Source of the DNA: Rhodovastum atsumiense | Lineage (GTDB): Bacteria > Pseudomonadota > Alphaproteobacteria > Acetobacterales > Acetobacteraceae | NCBI RefSeq assembly: GCF_937425535.1 | Contig: NZ_OW485607.1 | Coordinates: 1 to 60,772, forward strand | DNA length: 60,772 bases | Direction of reading: 5' to 3' | In this document: piece by piece, positions 1 through 7,248 of the stretch | Layout: each line of letters opens with the position of its first letter | How positions within the stretch are numbered: the stretch's first letter is position 1 | The notes under the pieces: model-generated | Database searches by the model: none | Told to the model about the DNA's origin: nothing | Seen by the model: the letters and a program-made list of their open reading frames with translations, nothing else | Position numbers and translations under genes: made by a program

Positions 1-170
1 TCAATAATAACAGTATCTTTAAACATATTTTTTGGTCGAACCCATATATCTTCAGCACCATAGAGTGCTTTATAGACAATTACCTCCTCAAGAGTCTCGC
101 TGTGCTTGGCCTCACCGATCACCACGTATTCTTTGCCCTTATAGTGGCGGTATTTTCCCAGCCGTATCAT
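1..170 (-). CDS. DUF1653 protein, N-terminal part (gene spans the sequence ends)
   Basis: Reading leftward from the ATG at 170 gives a typical DUF1653 start: the motif GKYRHYKGKEY, then HSETLEE, VYKALYG and WVRP. The frame is open to base 1. The remaining codons lie at 60733-60772 on the same strand and end in FEYIGE plus a stop, the usual end of this family, for a total of 69 residues. A good ribosome site, AAAGGAG, sits about 8 bases before the ATG. It is the third gene of a minus-strand operon behind the phosphoribosyltransferase-like gene. DUF1653 proteins are small and their function is not well established. Confidence 0.85.
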   Translation of the reverse strand, partial: MIRLGKYRHYKGKEYVVIGEAKHSETLEEVIVYKALYGAEDIWVRPKNMFKDTVII

Positions 171-193
171 ATCTTCTACTCCTTTTGCAGCGT

Positions 194-838
194 TTATAAC
201 GCAAGTCTAGCGTCAAGATCTCCGACGCCAGGAATTAGCATTCCATCTTCATCCAGGCCATCACAGTTTCCGATAATAATGATTTCAGATCTTGGAAATT
301 CATTAACCAAGTCAGCTAAACCAGCCTTGCTATAAAATATCGAAGCTATGAACAAACGAGACGGCATATACTGAGTAATTGCTGATTTAGTGAGAGAAAT
401 AGCTGTACATCCAGTCGCCAATACAGCTTTACCGACAATTACTGCTTCAACATTATGCCCACCAAGATTTGGGAAGCATGCCTCCCTTACAGGCGCATTT
501 AAGGCCTTTTTTCCTCGTATCCCTTGAAAATTAATGTAACCTTGATCAGTTGCTCCGGATGATGCAGAAATTCCATGCCCCAATGTTTCAGCATCAGCTT
601 TTGTAGTAATGACCACTAATCTAGGAATTCTAACAACTACCCCGTTAAAATTGACATTTTGCGGCGTGATAAATGCCTCATCCTTTGCGACTTTCATCGC
701 TTCACCACATATTCTGCCAATTTCACACCCAATTGCGGTCAGAATCTGTTTAATTTCTTTAGCATTCAAGCTCTTATCTCGTATAGAATTGGCTAGGCCA
801 ACAACCCTAGCATCTGTAACCTTCGTAACATGTGCCAT
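194..838 (-). CDS. divergent uracil phosphoribosyltransferase-like protein
   Basis: This 214-residue protein has the length and order of a uracil phosphoribosyltransferase (UPRTase). Its N-terminus has RDKSLNAKEIKQIL, like the RDKNTSTKEF helix of the enzymes. Mid-protein VLATGCTA matches the PRPP-binding loop, and the C-terminal GLDEDGMLIPGVGD matches the uracil-binding loop. The changes are notable: the residues before LATG are KAV where the enzymes have DPM, a Gly of the PRPP loop is Cys, and the RAGL motif is not recognisable. It may bind a nucleotide or PRPP without being a normal salvage enzyme. It starts one base after the stop of the DUF4062 gene, so the two are almost certainly co-transcribed. 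The region is much richer in A+T than the plasmid backbone, which suggests transfer. The fold is fairly sure; activity is not. Confidence 0.7.
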   Translation of the reverse strand: MAHVTKVTDARVVGLANSIRDKSLNAKEIKQILTAIGCEIGRICGEAMKVAKDEAFITPQNVNFNGVVVRIPRLVVITTKADAETLGHGISASSGATDQGYINFQGIRGKKALNAPVREACFPNLGGHNVEAVIVGKAVLATGCTAISLTKSAITQYMPSRLFIASIFYSKAGLADLVNEFPRSEIIIIGNCDGLDEDGMLIPGVGDLDARLAL

Positions 839-1528
839 TTATCTACACCTGATGCGTCCTGTGAATTGATCAAACTCGTAAACACATCCCCAAAATTCGG
901 TATAAATTTTTGATTTTTCAAAATGAATTTGATGGATATCTCGGTCGTTGTATATCTTAATTTCGATGTGTCGATCTAAGACAGAATATTCTATTTTACT
1001 GTGTGGAAATGGAGGACGAGACGTCACAATTAGAATAAATCTACTAACTATATTGCTGCTTCCTATTGCAGCCCTATCCAAAAGCCAAGATAAAAACACA
1101 CCTTGAAGTAAAGATTTCAAGTCATGTGTAAATTTGTACTTAGTTACCCAAAATCCAGTTTTATAGGAAGATACTTTTTTAATAAAATCTTTTTGCCGTT
1201 TTTCTAACTTTAAATCGTCTTCTTTTTGGAAGACAACTATTTTGGTGGGATCACTAAGGCATGCCGATTCGAATTCAAATTCGGTTGCTGACTTGCCCGC
1301 ACCTGGATCATAGCCATAGCGAGAGCCCAGCAAAAGAACAAAAAAATCACATTCCCGCGCAAGCGTTGTAGTTATATCAAATGGGTTTCCCGTATAGGCT
1401 GTATCGATTGGCGTCGCTCCCACCACTTCGACAATAGGATAATTCTCGAAAGATTTTAGAGCCGCATCCCGATCTGCGATGAGGTCTTTAATAGTAGAGC
1501 TAATCATCGCCTTTATCTTGTGACTCAA
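839..1528 (-). CDS. DUF4062 domain protein
   Basis: The first 110 residues match DUF4062: ISSTIKDLIADRDAA at the N-terminus, then CDFFVLLLGSRYG, then a TEFEFESA segment and a hydrophobic IVVF strand. The family commonly sits at the N-terminus of multi-domain proteins in defence and signalling contexts. Here it is followed by about 120 residues with no domain I recognise (229 in all). The start is a TTG at 1528 with AAGG upstream; an ATG at 1507 would cut into the conserved MISST motif. It is the first gene of a three-gene AT-rich operon with the UPRTase-like and DUF1653 genes. Confidence 0.75.
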   Translation of the reverse strand: MSHKIKAMISSTIKDLIADRDAALKSFENYPIVEVVGATPIDTAYTGNPFDITTTLARECDFFVLLLGSRYGYDPGAGKSATEFEFESACLSDPTKIVVFQKEDDLKLEKRQKDFIKKVSSYKTGFWVTKYKFTHDLKSLLQGVFLSWLLDRAAIGSSNIVSRFILIVTSRPPFPHSKIEYSVLDRHIEIKIYNDRDIHQIHFEKSKIYTEFWGCVYEFDQFTGRIRCR

Positions 1529-1662
1529 GTTTATACCGCCTTCATAAACAAAGACGCTTTGGCGCCTTCACCTTTTGGAAGCAGGGGTCGCCATCTTAGA
1601 CCATCCGTGACGGAAAGCGAACAGGGCACAATCGGGAAGGGCTCAAGAACCTTGCGGCCTTG

Positions 1663-1696
1663 GTTTTTTCCTCTTACGCCGTAGCGTAGAAAAAAC
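1663..1696. terminator. bulged inverted repeat, possible terminator
   Basis: GTTTTTTC and TACGC on the left pair with GCGTA and GAAAAAAC on the right, leaving a 4-base bulge and a 4-base loop. It lies upstream of the minus-strand operon, in the otherwise empty AT-rich stretch 1529-1919, and could stop transcription entering from either side. Nothing else is recognised between 1529 and 1919. Confidence 0.35.
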
Positions 1697-1919
1697 AATG
1701 ATCTGCCAAGCCTATCCCTGATCAGCCAAATTTTCCTTAAAAATCATTAGGTATCATCACGTGCATCATGAATACAATTCAGATAAAAATATTAATATTA
1801 AAAAATAAATTATCAGATTCTAAAGATATATTTGGCAATATTATTATTGTTTAACATGTTGGCAAGCTACAAATATTTTCACCAAATATGTAGTCGTCGT
1901 ACACGGCTATAAGGATCGC

Positions 1920-2184
1920 ATGAACGACGTGGTCGGTATCGACGCCGTCTGGCTCAAGCTTGACGCCTACGACGAGTGATAGTACGGCGACCACGCTTTC
2001 GCCAGGGAAGTTGAGGCCGCCGATGAGAAGGCGGTCTATATCAAGGGGCCGAATAAGCGCGCGTGACAAAGGAGCCGCAAGGCACGACCTTCCCCGGGCA
2101 TGCGACAGCGTGCAGGAGCACAAGGCGGCGATGGCGGTCATCGCCCAGATCAGGATGAGCGGCGAACATGCGGCCGGCCGTTAA
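1920..2184 (+). pseudogene. broken small plasmid gene
   Basis: From the ATG at 1920 a good coding frame runs 19 residues (MNDVVGIDAVWLKLDAYDE), meets two stops in a row (TGA TAG), and then continues in the same frame for 27 plausible residues to another stop near 2066. A different frame then reads to the stop at 2184, inside the start of the exonuclease gene. The pattern suggests a small gene broken by point changes and a shift. Its family is not recognised. Confidence 0.3.
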
Positions 2185-2731
2185 GCAAGCCCGGCTTGAC
2201 CGGTATATCTGCATCGACTTCGAAGCCTCCGCCCTGGGAGCGAAGAGTTTTCCGACGGAAGTCGGGCTTGCTGACCCGGTGACCGGCGAGGTCTGGGCGA
2301 CCCTCATCAAGCCGCATCCCGTCTGGCTGACAGAAGGGGAATGGAACGCCGTCGGCGAATCCGTCACCGGAATTACCAGGCCCATGCTGGCAGAAAGCGG
2401 CGCGGATCCCAGCCAGATCTATGCCAATGTGCGCCGCCGCGTCGCGGACCGCGCGGTCGTCTCGGACAGTCCGAGTTACGACGGGCGCTGGTTCGCGGCG
2501 CTGGCCGCCGCCGCGATGCAAGGGACCGGCATGGAGGGCGAGAAGCCGCCGCCGCTGCTGGGTCTCATTATGGTCGCCTGGGAACTCGCCGCAGCGCGTG
2601 GCCGGCGGCCAGACATCGCCTGGAACAAGGCCGAGCTTGAGGTGGGCCTGCGCTTTCCGAAGCCCCACCGGGCCGGACCCGACGCTCGGCACAACGCGGA
2701 AATCCTGCGCCATCTCGCGGGGGCGTCATGA
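2168..2731 (+). CDS. DEDD-type 3'-5' exonuclease
   Basis: This 187-residue protein has the three exonuclease motifs of the DnaQ-like superfamily in order. ExoI is CIDFEAS near residue 15 (the D and E bind metal), ExoII is SDSPSYDGRW near residue 100, and ExoIII is H followed by DARHNA near residue 175, giving the DEDDh subtype. It should remove nucleotides from 3' ends of DNA or RNA. It is translationally coupled to the next gene: its TGA overlaps the ATG at 2728. High GC and codon use match the plasmid backbone. Confidence 0.75.
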   Translation: MRPAVKQARLDRYICIDFEASALGAKSFPTEVGLADPVTGEVWATLIKPHPVWLTEGEWNAVGESVTGITRPMLAESGADPSQIYANVRRRVADRAVVSDSPSYDGRWFAALAAAAMQGTGMEGEKPPPLLGLIMVAWELAAARGRRPDIAWNKAELEVGLRFPKPHRAGPDARHNAEILRHLAGAS

Positions 2732-2964
2732 GCCACGAGTCTCAGCGAATGGTTGAAATTCAGGACGCAGACCTCCTGCTGGAAGCATGGTCCCGACCCA
2801 GTGCCGCATGGGTTGGAACCACGCACGGGGTCAAAATGACGCACAAGCCGACAGGCCTGATTGCGGTATGCGACGCGACGCCTTCTCAGTATCGCAACAG
2901 GGAAATTGCGCGCGCCATGCTGCGCGGTGGTATCGCCGCGTTGCTTCTGAGCGGGCGGACGTAA
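2728..2964 (+). CDS. release-factor-like domain protein without GGQ
   Basis: The 78 residues contain GVKMTHKPTGLIAVC followed by SQYRNREIARAML. This follows the pattern of class I peptide release factor domain 3 (VRITHLPTG...SQHKNKAKAL). The GGQ catalytic tripeptide that should lie just before this stretch is missing; the local sequence is WVGTTHG. It is therefore not expected to hydrolyse peptidyl-tRNA by the normal route but may still bind the ribosome or a related RNA. Its ATG overlaps the exonuclease stop, so the two proteins probably act together. Family assignment rests on motif similarity seen by eye. Confidence 0.55.
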   Translation: MSHESQRMVEIQDADLLLEAWSRPSAAWVGTTHGVKMTHKPTGLIAVCDATPSQYRNREIARAMLRGGIAALLLSGRT

Positions 2965-3068
2965 TGTAGGTTGCCCCGCAGAGGATGGGACGATCGGCGC
3001 TATTGCTGAGGGCTGTCTGCTTCCTCACGGCCCTGCGCGGTCAACAACTACGGGAACCAGCCCGCTGC

Positions 3069-3350
3069 TCACGAGCTTTCGCCGAGGGCCGGCAAAGCAC
3101 CGGGCTTGAAGTGGGTCGGTTGATGTTCAAGGGCTGTGTCATCGGCCCAGCCGGCCAGTCCGGCCGCGACTTCCCAGATCTGCAGCTCAATCATGGTGAC
3201 GGGAGCGGCTTCCGGGAATTCGAACCGGGGCGTCAGTACCGCCACGGCCCAGCCGCCTTTGGCGCTCCAGACCAGCTGCGGCTTCGCGGCCGGCGTCGCT
3301 TCGGCAATCGGTCGTAAGCCATAGCGCTTGAAAAGTTCCAGGTCGTCCAT
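3069..3350 (-). CDS. hypothetical protein, 93 residues
   Basis: The ATG at 3350 has a GAGGG ribosome site about 9 bases upstream and opens a 93-residue protein starting MDDLELFKRYGLRPIAEA. A longer reading frame exists upstream but overlaps the divergent gene at 3414 and lacks a good start. No domain is recognised. It converges with the gene ending at 2964 and diverges from the one at 3414. Confidence 0.5.
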   Translation of the reverse strand: MDDLELFKRYGLRPIAEATPAAKPQLVWSAKGGWAVAVLTPRFEFPEAAPVTMIELQIWEVAAGLAGWADDTALEHQPTHFKPGALPALGESS

Positions 3351-3413
3351 GGCGTAGCCCTCGCGCCGGGGATCCGTGCAGAATAACCTTTCCCATGGCC
3401 CGGGTTCGAGACG

Positions 3414-3992
3414 GTGAATGAGGATCGAACGCAAAAACAGAAGGAGTGCGTGGCTTTGCACGCCAACCATCCAGCGCTTCAATGGCAGCCGATCGAAACG
3501 GCCGCAACGGAAAGAAATATTTGTGTTGCCAGGTTCGAACGCGGCGCAATGATTTTTGGCGCGGTTGGCTTTCTGACAGCCGACCGACGCGAGTTGTTCC
3601 TGCCTTTCGACAGCTGGCGGGACGGGGATGAAACGCCTTACATGATCCCGTCTGACCCGGATTGGCCGACACATTGGATGCCGCTACCTGCCTTGAAGGA
3701 CAATGGCGACGGCGGCACGGTCGCGTCACTCCTTCCAGAAGAAGAAGGAGTTGCGGAGGCCGCCGCACTCGATGCAGTGCTGGCGAAGCTCCCGCCTGAA
3801 ATCAAGCGCACAGCGGCTGACCCTGTTGATTACGAGAAGAAACTCATGATGTTGCGCGCGGCAGGCGAAAATCTTCCCGCCTTCAACGCACGCCAAGCCC
3901 TACGCGACACCTACCCAGACCTGCCGGCAGCGCTCGCCAAGAGGCTGTGGGAGAGCCTCCATCGCACTGTGCGTGAATGCGGCGCCCCATGA
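3414..3992 (+). CDS. hypothetical protein with WQPIETA and THWMPLP motifs
   Basis: The protein of 192 residues starts at a GTG. It contains WQPIETA near residue 27 and THWMPLP near residue 87. This pair is typical of short phage and plasmid proteins (DUF551-like) of unknown role. The C-terminal half is helical and acidic and is not recognised. It is divergent from the gene at 3069-3350. Function unknown. Confidence 0.6.
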   Translation: MNEDRTQKQKECVALHANHPALQWQPIETAATERNICVARFERGAMIFGAVGFLTADRRELFLPFDSWRDGDETPYMIPSDPDWPTHWMPLPALKDNGDGGTVASLLPEEEGVAEAAALDAVLAKLPPEIKRTAADPVDYEKKLMMLRAAGENLPAFNARQALRDTYPDLPAALAKRLWESLHRTVRECGAP

Positions 3993-4032
3993 GCGCGGCA
4001 GCCGAATAGCCATGGTCCGTACGCGACACCCC

Positions 4033-4137
4033 ATGAGCCGCCTGCACTCGAAAAACCCAACTGATGCCGCTTGGCGTGCGGCACAGGCGCACGTGGATGC
4101 GGATACGCGTTTGATTCGCGAGGGAGACTACCTGTGA
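4033..4137 (+). CDS. possible small protein, 34 residues
   Basis: An ATG at 4033 opens MSRLHSKNPTDAAWRAAQAH and stops at 4137. The sequence is hydrophilic and reads like a real product, but there is no strong ribosome site and no known relative. It fills the gap between the genes at 3992 and 4181. Confidence 0.25.
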   Translation: MSRLHSKNPTDAAWRAAQAHVDADTRLIREGDYL

Positions 4138-4180
4138 GTGCTGTCATGGACGGCAGCCATTGAGACGGGAAAAACCTATT

Positions 4181-5782
4181 ATGGCGGCACAGGGCCAAGG
4201 CACCGCCCCTTTGGTTGTGCAGAATGCCGCGCTTTATTTGGCGTTCTCGGCGGGATCTTCACATTCCGGCGCTCGGCGTCTGCTTTTAAGCCACATTATT
4301 AAGCCGCCGCATTTGGAAGAGCTTTACGAGCCTCCCGAGAAATGGCCGTCATTGTGCCGCGAACTGTTGTTCGCAAATTCGCTCGACGTCTGCGGCATCC
4401 CGGCCCAACGACATCCTTTTTTGCCGCCAGGCAAAAGCGATATTGCACCCGCATCGGCCCACGCTATCCGTAGCACCATCCGTTACTTGAAGCTCGGAGA
4501 CGGCATAGAAGTCGTACGTGACCTCAATACCAACGCCCCCCGTGGCAATTTCATTCTCTTCGGCGGACCCGTTAATAACCGATATTCCAGAGCTATTCTG
4601 GGGACAGGTTGGGAATCGCCTCTTTTTCAGTTGGGCCGGGAAAAATGGCTCGGCCCTCCGATCAGGTTCGATATTACCTCCTTTTCGGAGGAAAAAAACT
4701 CATCAGAAGTAAGGTGGCCTTTAATTATTAAGGATCAGGTCTATGCTGGACCTGGAGAGTTTCTACTTATTACTAGCATACCTGATCCTCGGGCCCCATT
4801 GGCGCGCATCGTCAATCTTGCAGGCCGCGGCCCCCAAGGGGTTATGGCGGTTGAGCACTTTGTACGTAACGAAGCCATTTTGGAAAAATTGCTGAAAAGC
4901 GTTCGCCACATGACAGCGTGGCAGGCTTTACTTCGAGTTTCGTTGTCTTCTGACGGTTCTCCATCGGTTCTTGATATGGAGGCCGTCTATGAAATCGGCT
5001 ATGACTTTTCGAATTTACAACGAGAAATGAAGTCTGTTCGGTATTTAGACGAGCCAAATGTCATTGAATTTAACGGATTTTTTGGCCTTGTTCGGCCATG
5101 GATCGACGATGCGCCTATTTCAGTGCCTGGTATGAAGAAAGGCCAGAAAACACCGCCAGTACCATCAACCGAGAGAAACGAGCTCAGAAGAGCTTTCCAT
5201 ACCCTTGCCTTTCTCATGGCGAAGCGCACCGGCGTTCCCGTCTCTGTGATCGGGAGCGGCATTGAAAAAGGAATTGTCGCTGTGTGTGCAGAACATGGCG
5301 TAACGTTCACCGGATTTCTCGGCGAAAAACAAGAAGCGGCGAGAGGTCTACCAATGCCAGACGATCAAACGCCGCACAGCGACACCGGCTATGATAGTGG
5401 GGCGTCCAAGAAGGCGGAGAGCCTGCCTCCTCTACCTCCTGGCCTCGAATGGCCGCAGGAGACCTACCGCGAATGCCGCAAGCTCCACGGGTGGCGCATC
5501 GTCACCTTTTTGGAGAAATGTTGGCTGCCGTTGATTGAAGCCGGCGTGCCGATCAGCCTCAGCATCGTACGGAAAGTCGATCCGACTGCTGCTGTGGCAA
5601 TTAGCAATTATCGAAATCCAGTGACACACAAACGCGGAGATTTACCATCGCATCTCGATATTCCGGTGCGTCGTGAAGTGACAGATCGTAGAATTAAAGA
5701 GTCTGGGGTAACCGCCGATCCAACTTTGGTCCGTACCGTCATAAACCGATTGAAACGTGGCAAGAAAGTACCGGGAATGTGA
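4181..5782 (+). CDS. unrecognised 533-residue protein
   Basis: The ATG at 4181 was preferred over an in-frame TTG at 4160. The protein has no signal peptide or clear membrane segment. Visible features are a central NFILFGGPVNNRYSR stretch around residue 120, a Pro-rich linker near residues 310-325, and a basic C-terminus (INRLKRGKKVPGM). I do not recognise a family. Its GC content is clearly lower than that of the virB genes that follow, so it is likely imported cargo. It stands alone between accessory genes and the transfer operon. The GGPVNN segment recalls nucleotide- or sugar-binding loops, but this is only suggestive. Confidence 0.6.
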   Translation: MAAQGQGTAPLVVQNAALYLAFSAGSSHSGARRLLLSHIIKPPHLEELYEPPEKWPSLCRELLFANSLDVCGIPAQRHPFLPPGKSDIAPASAHAIRSTIRYLKLGDGIEVVRDLNTNAPRGNFILFGGPVNNRYSRAILGTGWESPLFQLGREKWLGPPIRFDITSFSEEKNSSEVRWPLIIKDQVYAGPGEFLLITSIPDPRAPLARIVNLAGRGPQGVMAVEHFVRNEAILEKLLKSVRHMTAWQALLRVSLSSDGSPSVLDMEAVYEIGYDFSNLQREMKSVRYLDEPNVIEFNGFFGLVRPWIDDAPISVPGMKKGQKTPPVPSTERNELRRAFHTLAFLMAKRTGVPVSVIGSGIEKGIVAVCAEHGVTFTGFLGEKQEAARGLPMPDDQTPHSDTGYDSGASKKAESLPPLPPGLEWPQETYRECRKLHGWRIVTFLEKCWLPLIEAGVPISLSIVRKVDPTAAVAISNYRNPVTHKRGDLPSHLDIPVRREVTDRRIKESGVTADPTLVRTVINRLKRGKKVPGM

Positions 5783-6125
5783 GTTTATTAAACTACATGT
5801 AAATCAATTATAAGTAATATGACAAAAATGTGAGAGAAATATTTTTTGGGCAGTTTTGCTGCATTTGGAGCAGCGGCAGAGGCAGAACAACAAAATAGTG
5901 GGCCCAATTCGGCGTTGTCTTCATCTGATAACTCGGTAATCATCCATCCCGCTTAAATAAGCGTCGCATAATATCGCGACGTCAACACAAAAACGCCAGC
6001 GTCGGCAGAACGCACACGCAGAACATGGACCGCGCAGAGATGCTTTGTTGTCAAATGGAGCATCTAATGACAGCGACAAGTCTATTTGTCTTAATCTCAC
6101 ATCTGTGGGTTGGGCAGAACTTGTC
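5783..6125 (+). promoter_or_regulatory. AT-rich leader before the virB operon
   Basis: This gap between the 4181-5782 gene and virB1 contains no convincing gene. The first 150 bases are AT-rich with several A/T runs and are the likeliest place for the virB promoter. I could not pick a specific -35/-10 pair with confidence. Confidence 0.3.
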
Positions 6126-6695
6126 GTGAGCAGCCTTACGGCAGCGGCAGTGTTGGCCATGGCCGCGCTACCGGCCTGCGGCGGCGGACTGGGCGTGCCG
6201 CCGTGGCGCATGGCGGCGCTTGTGGAGGTCGAAAGCGGCGGCGATCCGCTTGCCATCAACATCAATGGCCCCGGCGGCGGCACGCGGCGCCCGGCGACCA
6301 AGGCCGAGGCGGTCACGCAGGCAACGGCGTTGATCGCCAAAGGCCGGTCGCTCGATCTCGGGCTTACGCAGATCAACGCGGCCAATCTGGCGCGCCATGG
6401 GCTGACGATCGCGGCAGCGTTCGATCCCTGCGCCAGCCTGCGCGCCGGGACCGAGCATCTGATCGACGATTTCTGGCGGGCCGCGCACAGCGCCTACAAC
6501 ACCGGAGATCCCCGGCGCGGGATTCGCAATGGCTATGTCGGAAAGATCGAGCGCGCGCTGTCCCGCATGCCAGCCGTAGCGCCGGATCCTCCGGCGGCCG
6601 CCGTGCCACCGCCGGCACCATGGGACGTCTGGATCACGCCGCCAGCGATCGACGCCTTGGAACAGCTTGAAGCAATAGCGCCGGAGTTTCCCTAG
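6126..6695 (+). CDS. virB1: VirB1-like lytic transglycosylase
   Basis: VirB1 proteins locally open the peptidoglycan so the type IV secretion channel can be built. After a hydrophobic export signal (VSSLTAAAVLAMAALPAC), the mature part has the transglycosylase motifs VEVESGGDPLAIN (the Glu is catalytic), LDLGLTQIN and AYNTG. The Pro-rich C-terminus is typical. The start is uncertain: the frame is open from a TTG at 6045, but the GTG at 6126 gives a compact signal peptide. It is the first gene of the virB operon and lies 2 bases before virB2. Confidence 0.85.
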   Translation: MSSLTAAAVLAMAALPACGGGLGVPPWRMAALVEVESGGDPLAININGPGGGTRRPATKAEAVTQATALIAKGRSLDLGLTQINAANLARHGLTIAAAFDPCASLRAGTEHLIDDFWRAAHSAYNTGDPRRGIRNGYVGKIERALSRMPAVAPDPPAAAVPPPAPWDVWITPPAIDALEQLEAIAPEFP

Positions 6696-6697
6696 CC

Positions 6698-6883
6698 ATG
6701 CTTGATGCGCTCATCGCCTGGGTGCAAACCCACGCCGGCCGGCCAATGCTATCGGCAGGGGTGCTCCTGATAGCGTTCATGATGCTGACCGCCCGGATAA
6801 GCCTTGGCGTCATTGCCATCGTGGCCGGCGGCGGCCTGCTGTTTGCGAATTACGCGGCCATCGTAGGGATGTTTGGCTTCTGA
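6698..6883 (+). CDS. virB2: VirB2-like pilin
   Basis: This is a very short (61 residues) hydrophobic protein with two membrane segments (LSAGVLLIAFMML and LGVIAIVAGGGLLFA) separated by a short polar loop, the VirB2 pilin plan. It lacks the long cleaved leader of many VirB2 proteins, so it may be close to mature size. It sits between virB1 and virB3, and its stop overlaps the virB3 start. Confidence 0.8.
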   Translation: MLDALIAWVQTHAGRPMLSAGVLLIAFMMLTARISLGVIAIVAGGGLLFANYAAIVGMFGF

Positions 6884-7248
6884 TGCCAGCGGCGTCATCC
6901 GATCCTCACGCCGGCCGGGAAGACGCTTTGTATCTCGGCGCGACACGGCCCGCCATGTGGTTCGGGCTGCCGATCATGGCGGCCGTCGTGCTCGTGGCGA
7001 CGGCCTACATGATCCAGGTCACGATCACCGGTTGGCGGGGCATTGTTTGGGCAATCTGCTTGGTCGGGCCGGCCTGGATCGGCGCGCGCCACGCCGTCGC
7101 CCGCAGCCCCTATGGGCTCAACGTCGTTGCGCTCTGGATCAGAACATCGGCCCTGTGCGGCGACTGTGACACCTGGGGCGGGTCGTCGCGCAGCCCGTCG
7201 CCGAACCGCCCTCCGGTTCGTCCGCGCGGAATGCGGTATGTGGTCTGA
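6883..7248 (+). CDS. virB3: VirB3-like membrane protein
   Basis: Inner-membrane component of the type IV secretion system that works with the VirB4 ATPase. The N-terminal LYLGATRPAM and the following two membrane segments are typical of VirB3, as is the SPYGLNV stretch near residue 80. At 121 residues it is slightly longer than usual. Its last bases overlap the start of virB4. Confidence 0.85.
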   Translation: MPAASSDPHAGREDALYLGATRPAMWFGLPIMAAVVLVATAYMIQVTITGWRGIVWAICLVGPAWIGARHAVARSPYGLNVVALWIRTSALCGDCDTWGGSSRSPSPNRPPVRPRGMRYVV

